Both the position numbers and the translations under genes were made by a program. Positions 44,830-55,849 of a DNA stretch of 64,000 nt are shown in pieces (within the stretch, counting starts at the first letter, position 1; each line of letters begins with the position of its first letter). This DNA comes from Parelaphostrongylus tenuis (lineage: Eukaryota; Nematoda; Chromadorea; Rhabditida; Metastrongylidae). The notes beneath the pieces were generated by a model. The model worked only from the letters and a program-made list of their open reading frames with translations. It made no database searches and was not told the origin of the DNA. The DNA lies in the NCBI GenBank assembly GCA_019055375.1, contig JAHQIW010000361.1:1-64000 (forward strand). The letters are read 5' to 3'.

Positions 44830-47440
44830 CGGTATCACCTGTCGACTCGTTGATCGTTGAGTGACTCGACCGGATTCCAGCAACACTTCCATTTTTCTTA
44901 TCGTGTGCAAGAGTAGCCCCGTGAGTCCCCTCCTCTAGGACATTCGCTGAGCATCATATCTTTCTTTTATACCTTTCATGAAAAAATCGGACCAACGGTC
45001 GGTGGTTTTGAAGCGCATGACGTGTTCGGTCCACCTTATTTTTCATGTTATGCCCTATAATATAATCCTTTCTCTCATATCGATATGCGAGATACGGGAT
45101 ACTCCCAGCATCGAGCTCTCGACTACGCGTTCAATAACGACACGCGATCGTTCATCCTGCTTACGCAGAGACCACGTTTCTGCTGTATGTTAGAGTATCG
45201 TCGAACAGAAAAGGCGGGCACGAAGTCGGATGTACTTTGTCCTCTTCATACATCTTCGATGCTCTCAACTTTCCCCAAGCCGCTCGTTTCCTTCTGCTCA
45301 ACTCTGGAGCAAGGTCGTTCATCATGTTGATTCCCAACCTAAACGGACGAAACTGGAGCATTGAGCAATTCTCGCGCCGTTGAGCGTGAATGGAACATTC
45401 GAAACCCATCCGTTCCTCATGAACATCGTTTTTGTTAGATTTAGTTAGAGATCAGTCTTTCTGTAGGCGTTGTCGGGATCAGTCACCACTCGTTCCGCTT
45501 GGCTGATGTTTGGTGTTATGAGAACGATATCGTCAGCAAAGCGAAGATGGTTTAATTGTCAACCGTCAATTTTCACTTCCATATTATCCCATTCTAATGT
45601 TCGCATAACGTTTTGGAGTATGTCAGTGAATAATTTTGGTGAGATTGTGTCACCTTGTTAAATTCCTCTTCTTACGGCGATGGTGATGTTGTTGTAGATA
45701 GGCGATATTTTTGTAGTGAAATATTAATATAGCTCACGAAGGGTCATTATGTGTCGAGACAGGGCCTCCATAACCGCTTCTGATTCCACCGAATTAAAGG
45801 CTTTTTTCAAATCGATGAAAGCGGGACAGAGCGGTATCTTGTGCTCTCGAAAAACTTTATTAAGTCCCGTAATCGTATGAATGTGGTCTATTGTGATAAA
45901 TCCTTTTCGGAGTCTGCTTGTTCGCATGACTGCCCTTCGCCAGTGCTCTGTCAGTCCTGATTCAAAAATGACTCGAAAGAAGAGTTTATAGACGACGGAC
46001 AGAGAGCAAATTGGGCGATAATGCATAAGTTATTCGCCCTTTTTGAACAACAACACGGCCTTGCTGATTTTCCGTTGGATGGGAACCTTGCATTCTGACA
46101 GGTAGCGAGTGGGCAGCCGAGCCAGGGTGATGATGAGAACCAGCGGCAGGTTTTTCAGTGTTTTGGTCTTATCCTGTTTCGATCGGGTATTGTTCTGTTC
46201 TTCACCGACGATATAGCATGTTGGATTTCGGAAGGGAGGACCGGAGGAACAACAGATTCATCTTCTTCCAAGTTATATGGCGGTAAAAGGACATGGTCTA
46301 GCGAAGAGATCCGAGTAGCAGTGACGAATGATTTTTTCCATCGCCCTTCTGGAAGCTATGAGTGTCCCCATCAGGGCATCAGAGTGCAATCATGGTCTTA
46401 TAATTGGCGAAGTCCTCAATGGGCTTTGCAAATGCTCTTCCCAGCTTTTGCAGTTTCTGTCATAACTGCTGCTCTTCTCCCTTTGAGTTTCTTTTATAAT
46501 AGTATGATATATATCTTATTTATTATTTTTTTTATTTATTATCTATTTATTTATATTATCTTCTTAAGTCTTCTTTATCGCTCTTGCAGCGTATCGCAAG
46601 TTCGGACGTAAGGTTTCGCTTGCCTGTAGGTCGCGCGATTTCACGTTGGCGTATCAGCTTGAGCGCCTGCAGGGACAAACGCCTCTTCGTGACCTTGGGA
46701 CTTTTGACTTTCATACGCAACGTGGATATTAACGACCAATCGTATTCTTCTTTGATGTTGTCGTCAACGGTTTCCTCCCAAGAGCCGACTAATGACTTGA
46801 ATACACCCCAGTTTATGGTAGTTCTGGGACTTCGTTGTTTGAATTTAGCGGCTTTCTCTCCTCTCTCGAAAATCGGAACGTGGCGCGAAGGAGGCGATGG
46901 TCTGATCTCGTGTAGAACTTAGAAACAACAGCGACATCGGTCAGGCAATACGTTCGTCTTGCTAAGATTTGTTTTTTTTTTGTTATGGTACTTTTCACTG
47001 GGAGACTCCCACGTCCATCCATGAGAGTGAAGCTTTTGAAATTGTGAGTTACCATGGATAGTTTGGATCGTCATGATAAACTCAGACAGCCTCTCAATGT
47101 CTTCATTCCATTCTAGCCCGTGGGTCACATTGTGAAGTATTTCCGAAGTTCTTCTAGGTTCAATTATCGCGTTAAAATCTCTAACAATGGTCTTGCAGAA
47201 GGTATGGTCTTCTATAAAGAATTTTTCGAAGTCCATACAAAACGGTTGAACTTCGTTTCGTTATAGCTTGATGTTGGTGCGCAACCAACGAATATGATCA
47301 AAGCCGGCATTTTCAACCGTAATTGTTCAACCGTAATTTTACGATAGAAACTTATACTTGCTTTGCGGGAGGCTATATGGTGTGGGGATGGCGAAGTAAC
47401 GGAGCGAAAATTGATCAGTCTCTCGAAAAGCAAGTTGACC
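44830..47440 (-). mobile_element. RTE-type LINE copy C, nearly full length, dead
   Basis: Read on the minus strand from 47433: endonuclease (LLFERLINFRSVTSPSPHHI, ISFYRKITVEQLRLK, VRDFNAI, CLTDVAVVSKFYTRSDHRLL), linker (SRRAMEKIIRHCYSDLF, KTLKNLPLVLIITLARLPTR), reverse transcriptase (HYRPICSLSVVYKLFFRVI, GFITIDHIHTITG, FIDLKKAFNSVESEAV), and the catalytic HLRFADDIVLITP block. It then continues through the C-terminal part to near 44835. A TGA lies just before LNHLRFADD, and about 80 nt are missing near 45005. RTE elements nick DNA with the APE-type endonuclease and copy their RNA at the nick; this copy cannot. The true N terminus upstream of 47440 is not resolved. Confidence 0.9.
46495..46565. 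repeat. TTTA/TTA simple repeat within RTE copy C
   Basis: A TATTTATTA-type repeat interrupts the linker between endonuclease and reverse transcriptase of copy C. It looks like expansion of a short AT motif after insertion. Confidence 0.7.
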
Positions 47441-47444
47441 GTTT

Positions 47445-48005
47445 GTGTTGATAACTTTGAGATTGTTGAATATTTGGTTCACCAGATACAATAAGCTCAG
47501 CCTTGACACTAGCAAGTTTTATGGTAGAGCACGAGTAGTAAGGTTATTTAGCTCTATTCAAATATGGCACAGTAGGCAAAGCGGATATCGGGAGAGAGGA
47601 TGTCGAGTCTGGCAAAGCAGCGCTTGAACGCTGACGGTACTGGGGGAGGTGGGGAGGCAAAGTGGCAGGGAATTTTCGCTATTTTCTTATTTTTCCATGA
47701 GATGCCGTGGTTGTACTAACACTGTTCATAAAAATGGTACAGATCCGCGATTGTTAAAAGTGAAGCACAGAAGAGCGTTTGGTTGAAAATGGAACGAAGG
47801 AAAAGAACGTCAATCAGCTCAGATCGGCAGACAGACGTAACCATCTGCTTACACATTGTAGAATTACAGAATGTTTGACAGCTCATAGAGTTCTATTCTG
47901 CAACATCTGGGAACGCTTTAGCTCGACCACTCTTGAAACTGCAATAAGATAAAACTCAAGCGACACTTTACGACAAAAATAGGGTATAAATCCTCGGGTT
48001 ACAAT
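47445..48005. other. No recognised gene
   Basis: Possible 5' remnants of RTE copy C up to about 47640 (LDILSPDI on the minus strand), then spacer. Nothing firm. Confidence 0.3.
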
Positions 48006-48125
48006 AAGTTTATGTTGAGAAAAGAGCTGTTGCGATAGCGTCGCTCTTGGTGTGTGTTGCAAGAGCCTTCGGTAAGGATAAAACGAGGGTTGAACTCCCG
48101 CCTGAGGTTCAGTTTTGCGTACTAC
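48005..48125 (+). repeat. tRNA-like repeat fragment, family E, copy 2
   Basis: AGGGTTGAACTCCCGCCTG with a TGAGGTTCAG end, matching 1490-1600. The B box is mutated (GTTGAAC). Solo fragment. Confidence 0.35.
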
Positions 48126-48381
48126 TCAGTTTCTATAGATGGAAATTACAGAAAGCAAAATTTGAAGACTTTTGAAATTGTAATTAAGAGAAGATGACTT
48201 TGAAGGAAGAACTGTTGGAATCTTTACAATGAATTGCGATGAAGAGTTGGGTAATCTAAATGAATAATTATCGAAGAAATGTAAAACCGTCAAAACCTTC
48301 ACACACAACAACACTGGATTGATGATCAGTGAAGTGGTTAACAAAAGAGGCGGTGATGAAATTATTGTGTAGGAACTTATA

Positions 48382-49146
48382 CTGAGCTTGAAAAGAAAGT
48401 TCTGGGGCACATCAGTAAACATAGATAACGCTTATAAAGCATAGGGTAACTCTCATGCATATCATCGCATGATGCACTTTCTCATGTGGGACTTTTCCAC
48501 CAGAGACCTAGATATTATTCGTCTTTATTTTCACTTTGTTACCTACCTCCGCCATGTCCAACGATACAATCGACGTTCATGGTTTATTACGTCACTATTT
48601 GAGAAAAGGTCTCTCACAGCGAGCTACAGTCGATGAAAGCAGCGAAGTTGAAGAAGAAGTCAAAACAAGCAAATCTGTTGCTGGACCCTAGCCTCAAGAC
48701 TTTGGTGTAGGAGATCTTACCCTCGAATGCAAGCTTCGTTCAGGACGTCCAACAAAGCTGAATAACGAAGATCTGATTGCTGCTACGGAAGATGAGCCGC
48801 TGTCAAGTGCACGCAAATTGGCAACTCAGCTTGATGCTTCTCATACAACTGTGCTGACTCATCTCTACCAGCTCAACTTTGCTCATAAGAAGCTTCGACA
48901 AGATCCGCGCAAACTCACTGAAGCACAGCTCCGATTTGATGAAGTTAAGAAAGCATCTTAAGTGTTCTTTGATTCAAGGATAAAGAAATGGTGCTTCGAT
49001 CAGATCCGAAATCCGGCGACCGATGGCAGAAAGTCGTAAAAAACGATGGCCTTCATCTTGAAGAATAGTTATTATTGTTTTTGCGCGAAGTTCATGCATA
49101 AGTTTTTAATTTCCTCAAGTGCCCCAGAACTTTCTTTCCAACTTGA
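48382..49146 (+). mobile_element. Internally deleted mariner element with intact ends
   Basis: 765 bp between TA dinucleotides. Ends: a GCTTGAAAAGAAAGTTCTGG block at 48386 and its inverted partner CCAGAACTTTCTTTCCAACT at 49124. The frame from ATG 48554 encodes the N-terminal DNA-binding half of a mariner transposase (DVHGLLRHYLRKGLSQRAT, CKLRSGRPTKLNNEDL, ARKLATQLDASHTTVLTHLY) with one TAG at 48689. It runs to 48961 and is followed directly by the C-terminal tail (GDRWQKVVKNDGLHLEE-stop at 49068) in another frame. The catalytic D,D-containing core is deleted. It could be moved only by a transposase supplied in trans. Confidence 0.85.
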
Positions 49147-49289
49147 TAGTAAGCATCTTTTCGAATCCATTCAAAATTGCCTGAGGCGCTGACTGATAAA
49201 CACGTTATCTGAGACCCTGCTAATACTGTATGATTTTGCGGCGCTCTAGTATATTTTCCAAACATCAAAGCTGTTATTGCTCTCCAATA

Positions 49290-49860
49290 ATTTTGTTGAT
49301 TTAACGTACATGACCCACGTTTCTTATTTGCAGCAAGTCACATTGCCACTTTTGTCCAAAGAGCACCGAGTGCTCTTCCGAAATACAGATGTCAGGCACC
49401 ACATTGTCACAACGAGGCGCATAATGATCCCATTTCCTTACTGCACTCAAAACTAACAACTCGTAATAATTAGGGGAAAAAAGCATCCGATATGTGGAAA
49501 CGAATGGAACAATTAGCCCGCAAACTTGCTGTAAATTAATGTCGACTGAACCGATCACAACTTCCCACCTATCTAATAGGCATGTTATTCAGGTTGTTAT
49601 ACAAAATAATTGAGAAGATTGGTCTTGGGGGAAATAATAAAGCATATTCTATGGTATTAACATAATTTGGAGTCGCTACATACTATTAGATGGTAAGTTA
49701 TTTGACTGAGATATATTTAGCAAGATTTTTCTTTGAACTCTGAAAATCTTGCCACGACAGAATATAAGTCATAACAATTCAAGCATTCCGAATAGACTGC
49801 CGAAATTCGAATATGGACCGTAAGGAGGAGTCCTCTGGTGAACACGTTTGTCATAATCTA
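49290..49860. repeat. Tandem-duplication unit A, first copy
   Basis: It matches 51280-51790 in order and orientation (a TTTTGTC(C/T)AAAGAGCACCGA block, CCGATATGTG, GCAATTAGCC, TTATTCAGG, a GGTATTAACA block). The minus-strand frame 49301-49558 includes LFGQKWQCDLLQIRNV and CGLIVPF; parts of this frame are conserved in the second copy despite stops, so an old exon is possible. Family not recognised. Confidence 0.6.
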
Positions 49861-49864
49861 TGCA

Positions 49865-50395
49865 GCGGTCCATGCGGCTCCCCATCATGCAATAACGAAA
49901 CACTTAAGAAGAAAGAAGCGGTGAATGTTCAGAAGAAAATGTTCGCTATGATAGCAAAAAAAAGTTCTTGGGGCTGATGCTTCAAAAGAGTAAGAGTAAG
50001 TAAGCTTTACTGTGCAGATTGTTTGTTAGTTTGAGCATTCCAGCTTTTGACGAATTAGAAACTACAAAAAATGACATTAGTGTCTTATTAGATAGATTTT
50101 TCTGCTAACAATCTCACCCCGGATTTTTCAGAAAAGCAGCAGTGTATTATAATAGCCGAGCAAGTTTAATATTAGCCTAATTTTCCGGACGCGCCCATTT
50201 GATCAATAATAACTCTTTGTTAACGAGAAGAATTAAAGTGTTTATGAGCATGCTAGAATTTTAGGCATCGATTTGCCTCTGTAGGTGCCTATTATATGTA
50301 CTATACCATATGTTACTATGATTTGTCATACAATAATGTTGCTGTTAACTTTGAAAGTCTTATGTAACTTGCGCGTATTTGTTTCAGTATTTTTT
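49865..50395. other. No recognised gene
   Basis: AT-rich spacer inside the duplicated segment. Nothing supported. Confidence 0.35.
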
Positions 50396-50399
50396 ATTC

Positions 50400-51060
50400 A
50401 CACACATGTCTTATAAAAGCTATAATTTACTGCAGCAATTAGCATCGAAAGAAAATTCTATTACTGCCCAAAGAAATTGTTGAGTGATATGCATCATTTG
50501 ACCCCAGTCGGGAGTTGAACCCGCGTTTTATCCACACCGAGAACGCGTGCTATTAATAAGTCTCCGGTATGGGTGAAACGCGGCAATTTCCGGCTAGTGT
50601 CGAATGATTTACATATCACTGCAACACCTGCGGATGTATAATTGGAAACATCACAGTAGTGCTAAAAACGGTAAGACATGGAATGTTTATTGATTATTGT
50701 CGTTAAAATTTATAGCCAATCAGCTCTCTCGAAAGACGATTTCCTTGTGTACTATTGCAAATACAGAATGGAATTCTCATCAATCATCGTTTAACATATC
50801 ATGCGTCGTAGCAAACGATCAGTTGACAAGAAGATTTATACAAAAACCCTTTGCTGAGCAAAACAATTCATCGGAAAGAAATACCTCTTTGGAGAGTACA
50901 TACGAATTACTGCGTTCCTGTTCAGAATGACCTCCATACAGATTGTGTGTCAAAAAGGTGTTTATAGAAAGTCCGTCTCAGAAATAATTTACACCAACAA
51001 AGCAAGGTCTTGTTAATTCTTCCTTTCTATTCGAACGAAATAATTATAGCTATAAAACGT
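50400..51060. repeat. Tandem-duplication unit B, first copy
   Basis: It matches 53030-53500: shared blocks around TATAATTTACTGCAGCA, GTTGAGTGATATGCA and CAAAACAATTCATCGGAAAG. It is interrupted at 50487-50640 by a tRNA-like element that is absent from the second copy. Frames differ between copies, so no protein is inferred. Confidence 0.55.
50487..50640. mobile_element. tRNA-like palindromic element, short copy
   Basis: Left arm: GAGTTGAACCCGCGTTTTAT and GAGAACGCGTGC on the minus strand. Right side: a worn inverse ending in TTTACATATCACTGCAACACC. It is present in unit B copy 1 only, so it inserted after the duplication (or was lost from copy 2). Confidence 0.5.
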
Positions 51061-51279
51061 TGTTTGAAGGGGCAGGCTTAAAAAATCGGTAACACTTATT
51101 GAAATACTACCAAATGCTCTTAGGAGTCAACTATTTCGAAGAAAACTGACTGTAGCGTTGAATAATCATCTACATTATTGAGATTTCTAGCTGATCACTT
51201 TGAGATGTTACAAAAGCCTAGATTTCCTCAAATTAGCGTCGCTGCTGCCCAGAGAACCTAATTGTTTTAACTCACACGC

Positions 51280-51790
51280 CAACACACTTCGCATTTGCAA
51301 AAGGTCACAATCATATTTTTGTCTAAAGAGCACCGATGATTCTTTCATAGACTAGATGCAAGGCACAAATTGGCACAGTGTAACGTCTTATGGTCTCATC
51401 TCCTTATAACATCAAATGCCAACGACTTATGAAAATTAGTGAAAAACAGCCGATATGTGAAAACGAAATGGGGCAATTAGCCTGCAAATTTGCTGCGAAT
51501 CAGCCCTCACTAGTCAACAACTTTTCAGTTACATATTAGATATGTTATTCAGGCTATTTGTAGAAATTAAAAGCAAAAGTAAATTCGAAGATAAATACTG
51601 AATTATATATGATGGTATTAACACAATTCAGCCTCGTTTTGAACTATTAGATGTGAAATCAATCGCCAGCATTATATAATACTATTTGAAAACAACTTTG
51701 TGTAAGTACTAAAATGTTTCTGCAAAAGAATATAAGCCATAACATAAAATATTTGAAGATAGTCAATCGAAATCCAGAAATGTAATAGGC
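51280..51790. repeat. Tandem-duplication unit A, second copy
   Basis: Diverged copy of 49290-49860 about 1990 bp downstream. On the minus strand it keeps VLFRQKYDCDLLQMRSV and CRLIAPF but has stops between them. Confidence 0.6.
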
Positions 51791-51879
51791 TGGGGAACAA
51801 AGTTCTGAGAAAAGGCTCGTAAACCATTTACTTATGCACCTATTATATCTCGAACAAGCAAAGCTAAGGTATAAATTAT

Positions 51880-52098
51880 ATAGTAATATTATATATACTA
51901 ATAATATATAATATTATATATAACTAATATATAATATTATATATAACTAATATATATAATATTATATATATTTACTATATATAATATATAACTAATATAT
52001 AATATTATATATATGACTATCATATAATATATATATATATAATATTATATCATGTATAACTAATATATATAACATAATATAAACTAATAAGAATAATA
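51880..52098. repeat. AT-only palindromic satellite-like array
   Basis: About 200 bp made almost only of TATAATATTATATA and ACTAATATATA units. Each unit is itself palindromic, so cruciform extrusion is likely. No gene. Confidence 0.9.
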
Positions 52099-52109
52099 TA
52101 ATAAGCTTC

Positions 52110-53025
52110 GCCTCAAGCCAGATTGATGCGTTCACTTGCCACCGATGCATTTGAACCCAACAGCCATTCGCGCACCATCAACAAATTAATTTGTTCGCTC
52201 GTTAACTCCATCTTGAAATAAGTAGATAAATCATATACAAAAGAACGCGGAAAAGGCAGGGCTTTCAAATGAGCCCAAAAACACAAAAAATAGCTAACAC
52301 CCACAAAGTTACAAGCATTTTCTCAAAACTTTTTCCCCAACCTATTACCTCAAGGAGGAAAGTCATGTAAACATGCGTGATTTCGCATTATGTCTCAATA
52401 CGCTTTTTTGACTTGAGCCGACTATTGACACTGTGTACGGATCTGCGCGACTGCTCTTTGTCAAGTAACTGTAATGTTCAGAAAGGCACAAGCTGGTGCA
52501 CATTCAAACGGAAGCAATTGAAATGTAAACGCTGAGAAAAGTTTTTGTATTCTATCAATGAGCATTGATTGAGTAGGAATGCTTGCTGTCATGAGTTCAC
52601 CTTTCCAGATTTCTGGATAAGACACAATAGAAAAGGGGAGAGTTAATAATGTACTCAGAAAACATTTTTTGTCTCGTAATCTCGTGTCAGCTCATTGAGA
52701 AAATAGTGAGGTGTTGATCAATGGCGAAGTTAACACTTTCGCGGCACGCCATATTTTCGTGTCGTGCCCAGCTGACGAAGCCTATTATCGTGCATTGCGG
52801 AATTGCTGAAATTGACAGCAATGCATGAATTGACGCATGCATTCGATAAGAAGAATCAAAATATTGTACACGCTAGATTTATGCGATTGCTTCTCTCTAG
52901 CGCTTTAGAGTATGAATGGCATGTAATAATATCATATCTTACGACGAATCATCGTGCAAGAACATCGCTGTCATCTTCTGGAAGCGTTTTGGAGCTTATG
53001 CAAATTACCACAGTATTTTCATGCA
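52110..53025. other. No recognised gene
   Basis: Overlapping frames at 52803-53119 (+) carry no recognised motif. The HELTHAF string in one frame recalls a zinc-metalloprotease HExxH but has no support around it. Nothing firm. Confidence 0.3.
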
Positions 53026-53029
53026 CATA

Positions 53030-53500
53030 TATATATCTCTCTTAGGAAAGTTACAATCTACTACAGCATTTAGAAATGGAGAAATAGTACATGAGCGTTC
53101 AGATAAAAGTGTTGGGTAATATGCAAAGTGGTCGACTTCAATAGAGAGCAAACACGCGTGTATATACTAGCGATAAATTATGACGTAGACGTTAAAAAAT
53201 CATGGACTGTGAGAACGTTCAAAAAAGTTTTTTCTTGCACATTTCAACCTTTGCAAGGTAGATTTTTCATTAGCCAATATTACAGACATTTTCGTTCCAG
53301 CTGTCAACTGCTTGAAGAAAGTATAAGAAAAATTCTTTGGAGAACAGAACAATTCATCGAAAACAGTGAGCTCTGTGGAAGTCATACGAAATACTCTATC
53401 CCAATCAGAAAGACCTTCCTATAGATTATGCTGCCGAGATTCGTTTATAGAGAATTGGCCCTAGGGATAACTTGCAGCACGATGCAGGACTTATTGTTTC
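53030..53500. repeat. Tandem-duplication unit B, second copy
   Basis: Copy of 50400-51060 about 2630 bp downstream. The frame 53128-53424 lies wholly within this unit and its equivalent is not open in the first copy, so I do not call it a gene. Confidence 0.55.
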
Positions 53501-53504
53501 ACAT

Positions 53505-54555
53505 AACGAAATAACTGACTGTGGCACTTACATCACCAGCAGTTATGCGAATCTCCGTTCAATTGTGTGTATTTGTTGACGGCAGCAGTAACTTCTTTGA
53601 TCATCAGCAGAACAGCTACACTAGTAACTTAGCTATTTATCACAGAAAGATTGAAAAATATGATTATAATTCTCTAAAAGACTAATACTTATAGAGTAAA
53701 TGTTGAACTTCCGCCAATAGCAATAATAAAAATATCTGTTATAATTTGAAATTGCATATTTTGCCGCATTTGTTGAAAGGTACCGTTAGCTAACCCATCT
53801 TTAGATACGTAGATTCTAATGAATGCCTGCAATTTCAAGCCTACTTCCCATAAATTCTAAAGCAACGAAAGTTATAAGCAAATGTAAACATGATAAAGGC
53901 TGAGAATATGATTATGAATGGCAACTTTTAGAATAAAATTTAGAATTAGTTCCTGAATCGAATTAATAGCAGACTGGATGACTATGATCTTCAATGTGTT
54001 CTATTAGCTTCATCCATTTGCTATTTCTCGAAGACACTAAAGCTCATTATTCAAGAAGACGAATGGTTAATTGAGACAATCGAGCTCTGAAACCGCGAAA
54101 TACCAATAACGCCGAAAATACAAGAGACTTAAACAGTCCCATCAAACCAATCTTAAGCCCACTTAGTATGAAAGCTGGTCGTCGAGCTTGTGAGGAAGGC
54201 GAAGACACTGAGATGCTAGTCGTAGTGAACTCATCATAACAACATCATGTAGGATTAGCAATCGGATGTATTAGCCGTCATCCCATTGCTCGTCGATGTC
54301 TCAAGCGTACGTCAGCAAACTTACAGTAGTGTAATCATGTGTAGAAGCAGTTGATTGAGACTTGATAGCATTAGGAACTCGTAAACGTCGCTCTACTACT
54401 CAGTAATTCTGAGATTAGGTATCGAGCAATGGCTTGTCAGACTGAGTAGTGCGCTTCTGCCAGTCTAAGAAATCTATCCACCAATGGCTTTTGTCCACCA
54501 CTTTCCGTTAAACGTAACGCATCCTGCGCTCCTAATTTCTGATGACTAGGTGTGT
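53505..54555. other. No recognised gene
   Basis: AT-rich spacer; nothing supported. Confidence 0.4.
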
Positions 54556-54559
54556 ATAA

Positions 54560-54760
54560 AGCCGTCCTCGGTTTTCGACCGTTGAGGCGGGCCAAAACTG
54601 AACATCATTCTCCTCAATTGCGATTTCTGCACGACAGAGGATACAGTAAGGTCGAAACACGTGTGTCGGGCTATACAAGAGCCCATTACCACGCCACATG
54701 ACATGTTGGCTCAAATAGTAATCAACTGATTTTTTGCCACTAGTCTAAGCAAAAGATGAA
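54560..54760. mobile_element. Foldback-hammerhead family, degenerate copy
   Basis: It retains GGTCGAAACACGTGTGTCGG near 54651 (the second core strand and stem III) followed by the arm blocks CCACATGACATG and TGGCTCAAATAG. The first core strand (CTGACGA) is lost. Confidence 0.5.
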
Positions 54761-54769
54761 ATAGTTGGA

Positions 54770-55045
54770 ATTGATCTCATTATATCATATCTTTCATTCC
54801 GAGTGTTTTCTCAAGACCACTGCCCAAATTTCAATATGCCTGATAATCATTATTTGAGCCACGCCTCGGTGGTCTGTCAATGAGGGCTGACTAATAGACC
54901 CCGATACACGTGTTTCGATCTTGTGATCTCGTCGGTCGGGCAGTTACCCTTTCTCGTCTTTTGCTAATCTCTGTCGGTGCTCCAGTCCCCACACTGCCAG
55001 ACTGACGAGATCGCAAGATCGAAACACGTGTATCGATCTCATTAG
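54770..55045. mobile_element. Foldback-hammerhead element at 54.8 kb
   Basis: Left outer arm: ATCATATCTTTCATTCCGAG, CAAGACCACTGCCCAAATTT, TGATAATCATTATTTGAGCC. Left hammerhead on the minus strand at 54912-54935 is mutated at one invariant base (CCGACGA for CTGACGA). The right hammerhead on the plus strand is perfect. Inner arms pair only partly. The right outer arm is cut off at about 55040, where repeat R4 begins. Confidence 0.75.
54990..55040 (+). ncRNA. Hammerhead ribozyme core, perfect stem II
   Basis: CTGACGA (55002-55008), GATC-GCAA-GATC (stem II with a GNRA tetraloop), GAAAC (55021-55025), then ACGTGTA. Every invariant core position is present. Stem III can form only as a minimal stem from the palindrome ACACGTGT, as in hammerheads thought to work as dimers. 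Pairing for stem I is poor in this copy, so cleavage is uncertain. Confidence 0.7.
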
Positions 55046-55840
55046 CTGAGCAGAAACTTCTCATAACAGTGCTAGTAATCATTCGAAATCCAGAATTCTG
55101 ACAGAACCAGACATCGTGGATTTTCAAAAGACCCTTTTATAAGGCCATAGCATCCAGAATAAAACTATGTTTTACAACCTTTACGCGCTTTCTTTTTATC
55201 ACGCGTGAAAGTTGCTGAAAGCACGAAAAGCAAATGATCGTATAGAGAGCTAATGTAGTGCCTGATTCAATCGTTTTATCTGGAGTTTCTTTCAAAGGGG
55301 AAAAAATTTCTAATTGAATAACAAGTCCCACCTCACAAATCAACACTACGCTTACGATCAAGTGGCCCGCCCCGCCACCTCATGTTCTGGTCGGTAAACA
55401 AATCGCCGAATATGGAAAAACTCGTTCTTATTTTCTCTGCTAACGATATTTCCAGTGAACAAGCACAGCGTTGATCATAAAACTTACGCTATCGAATGAT
55501 TACTAGCAGTTTATAGAAAAAACCAATTTGGCGAGGTGTAAAGCACAAATTTTTTTTTATTACAGCGCTATCATAGAAAATTTTCCAAAAAGCAAGCACA
55601 TTTTTGAGTTCTCCAAAATTTGTTCTATCGAATGGGAACTAGCACTCTAAGAAAGGACGGAGAAAATTCATTTCGCATCTTGCAGCGTTATAAAAGAGTG
55701 TTTTGAGAAACCGGAGACTTGGTGCTCTAATCAAAAATCTGAGCTTATCGAATTATTTTCAGTACTCCTATCAAAAGTTCATGCCCAGCGAATGAATTTG
55801 GTTTTACGTTTGCCGTCCTATGACATATAAGTTCCTCTTT
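55045..55840. repeat. Repeat R4 (inverted arms), copy 2
   Basis: The left arm (CAGTGCTAGTAATCATTCG, CCTTTTATAAGGCCATAGCA, TTTTTATCACGCGTGAAAG) and the right arm (ATCGAATGATTACTAGCAG, GCATCTTGCAGCGTTATAAA, CAGTACTCCTATC) match the copies at 39690 and 58500. Small frames are repeat-derived. Confidence 0.6.
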
Positions 55841-55849
55841 GTGCTATAA

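Noticed and set aside
46321..46922. Plus-strand frames with hydrophobic runs
   Set aside because: They oppose RTE copy C and include its TTTA repeat; not membrane proteins.
52803..53045. HELTHAF resembling a zinc-metalloprotease motif
   Set aside because: Short frame with no supporting domain sequence and no conservation in the duplicated unit.
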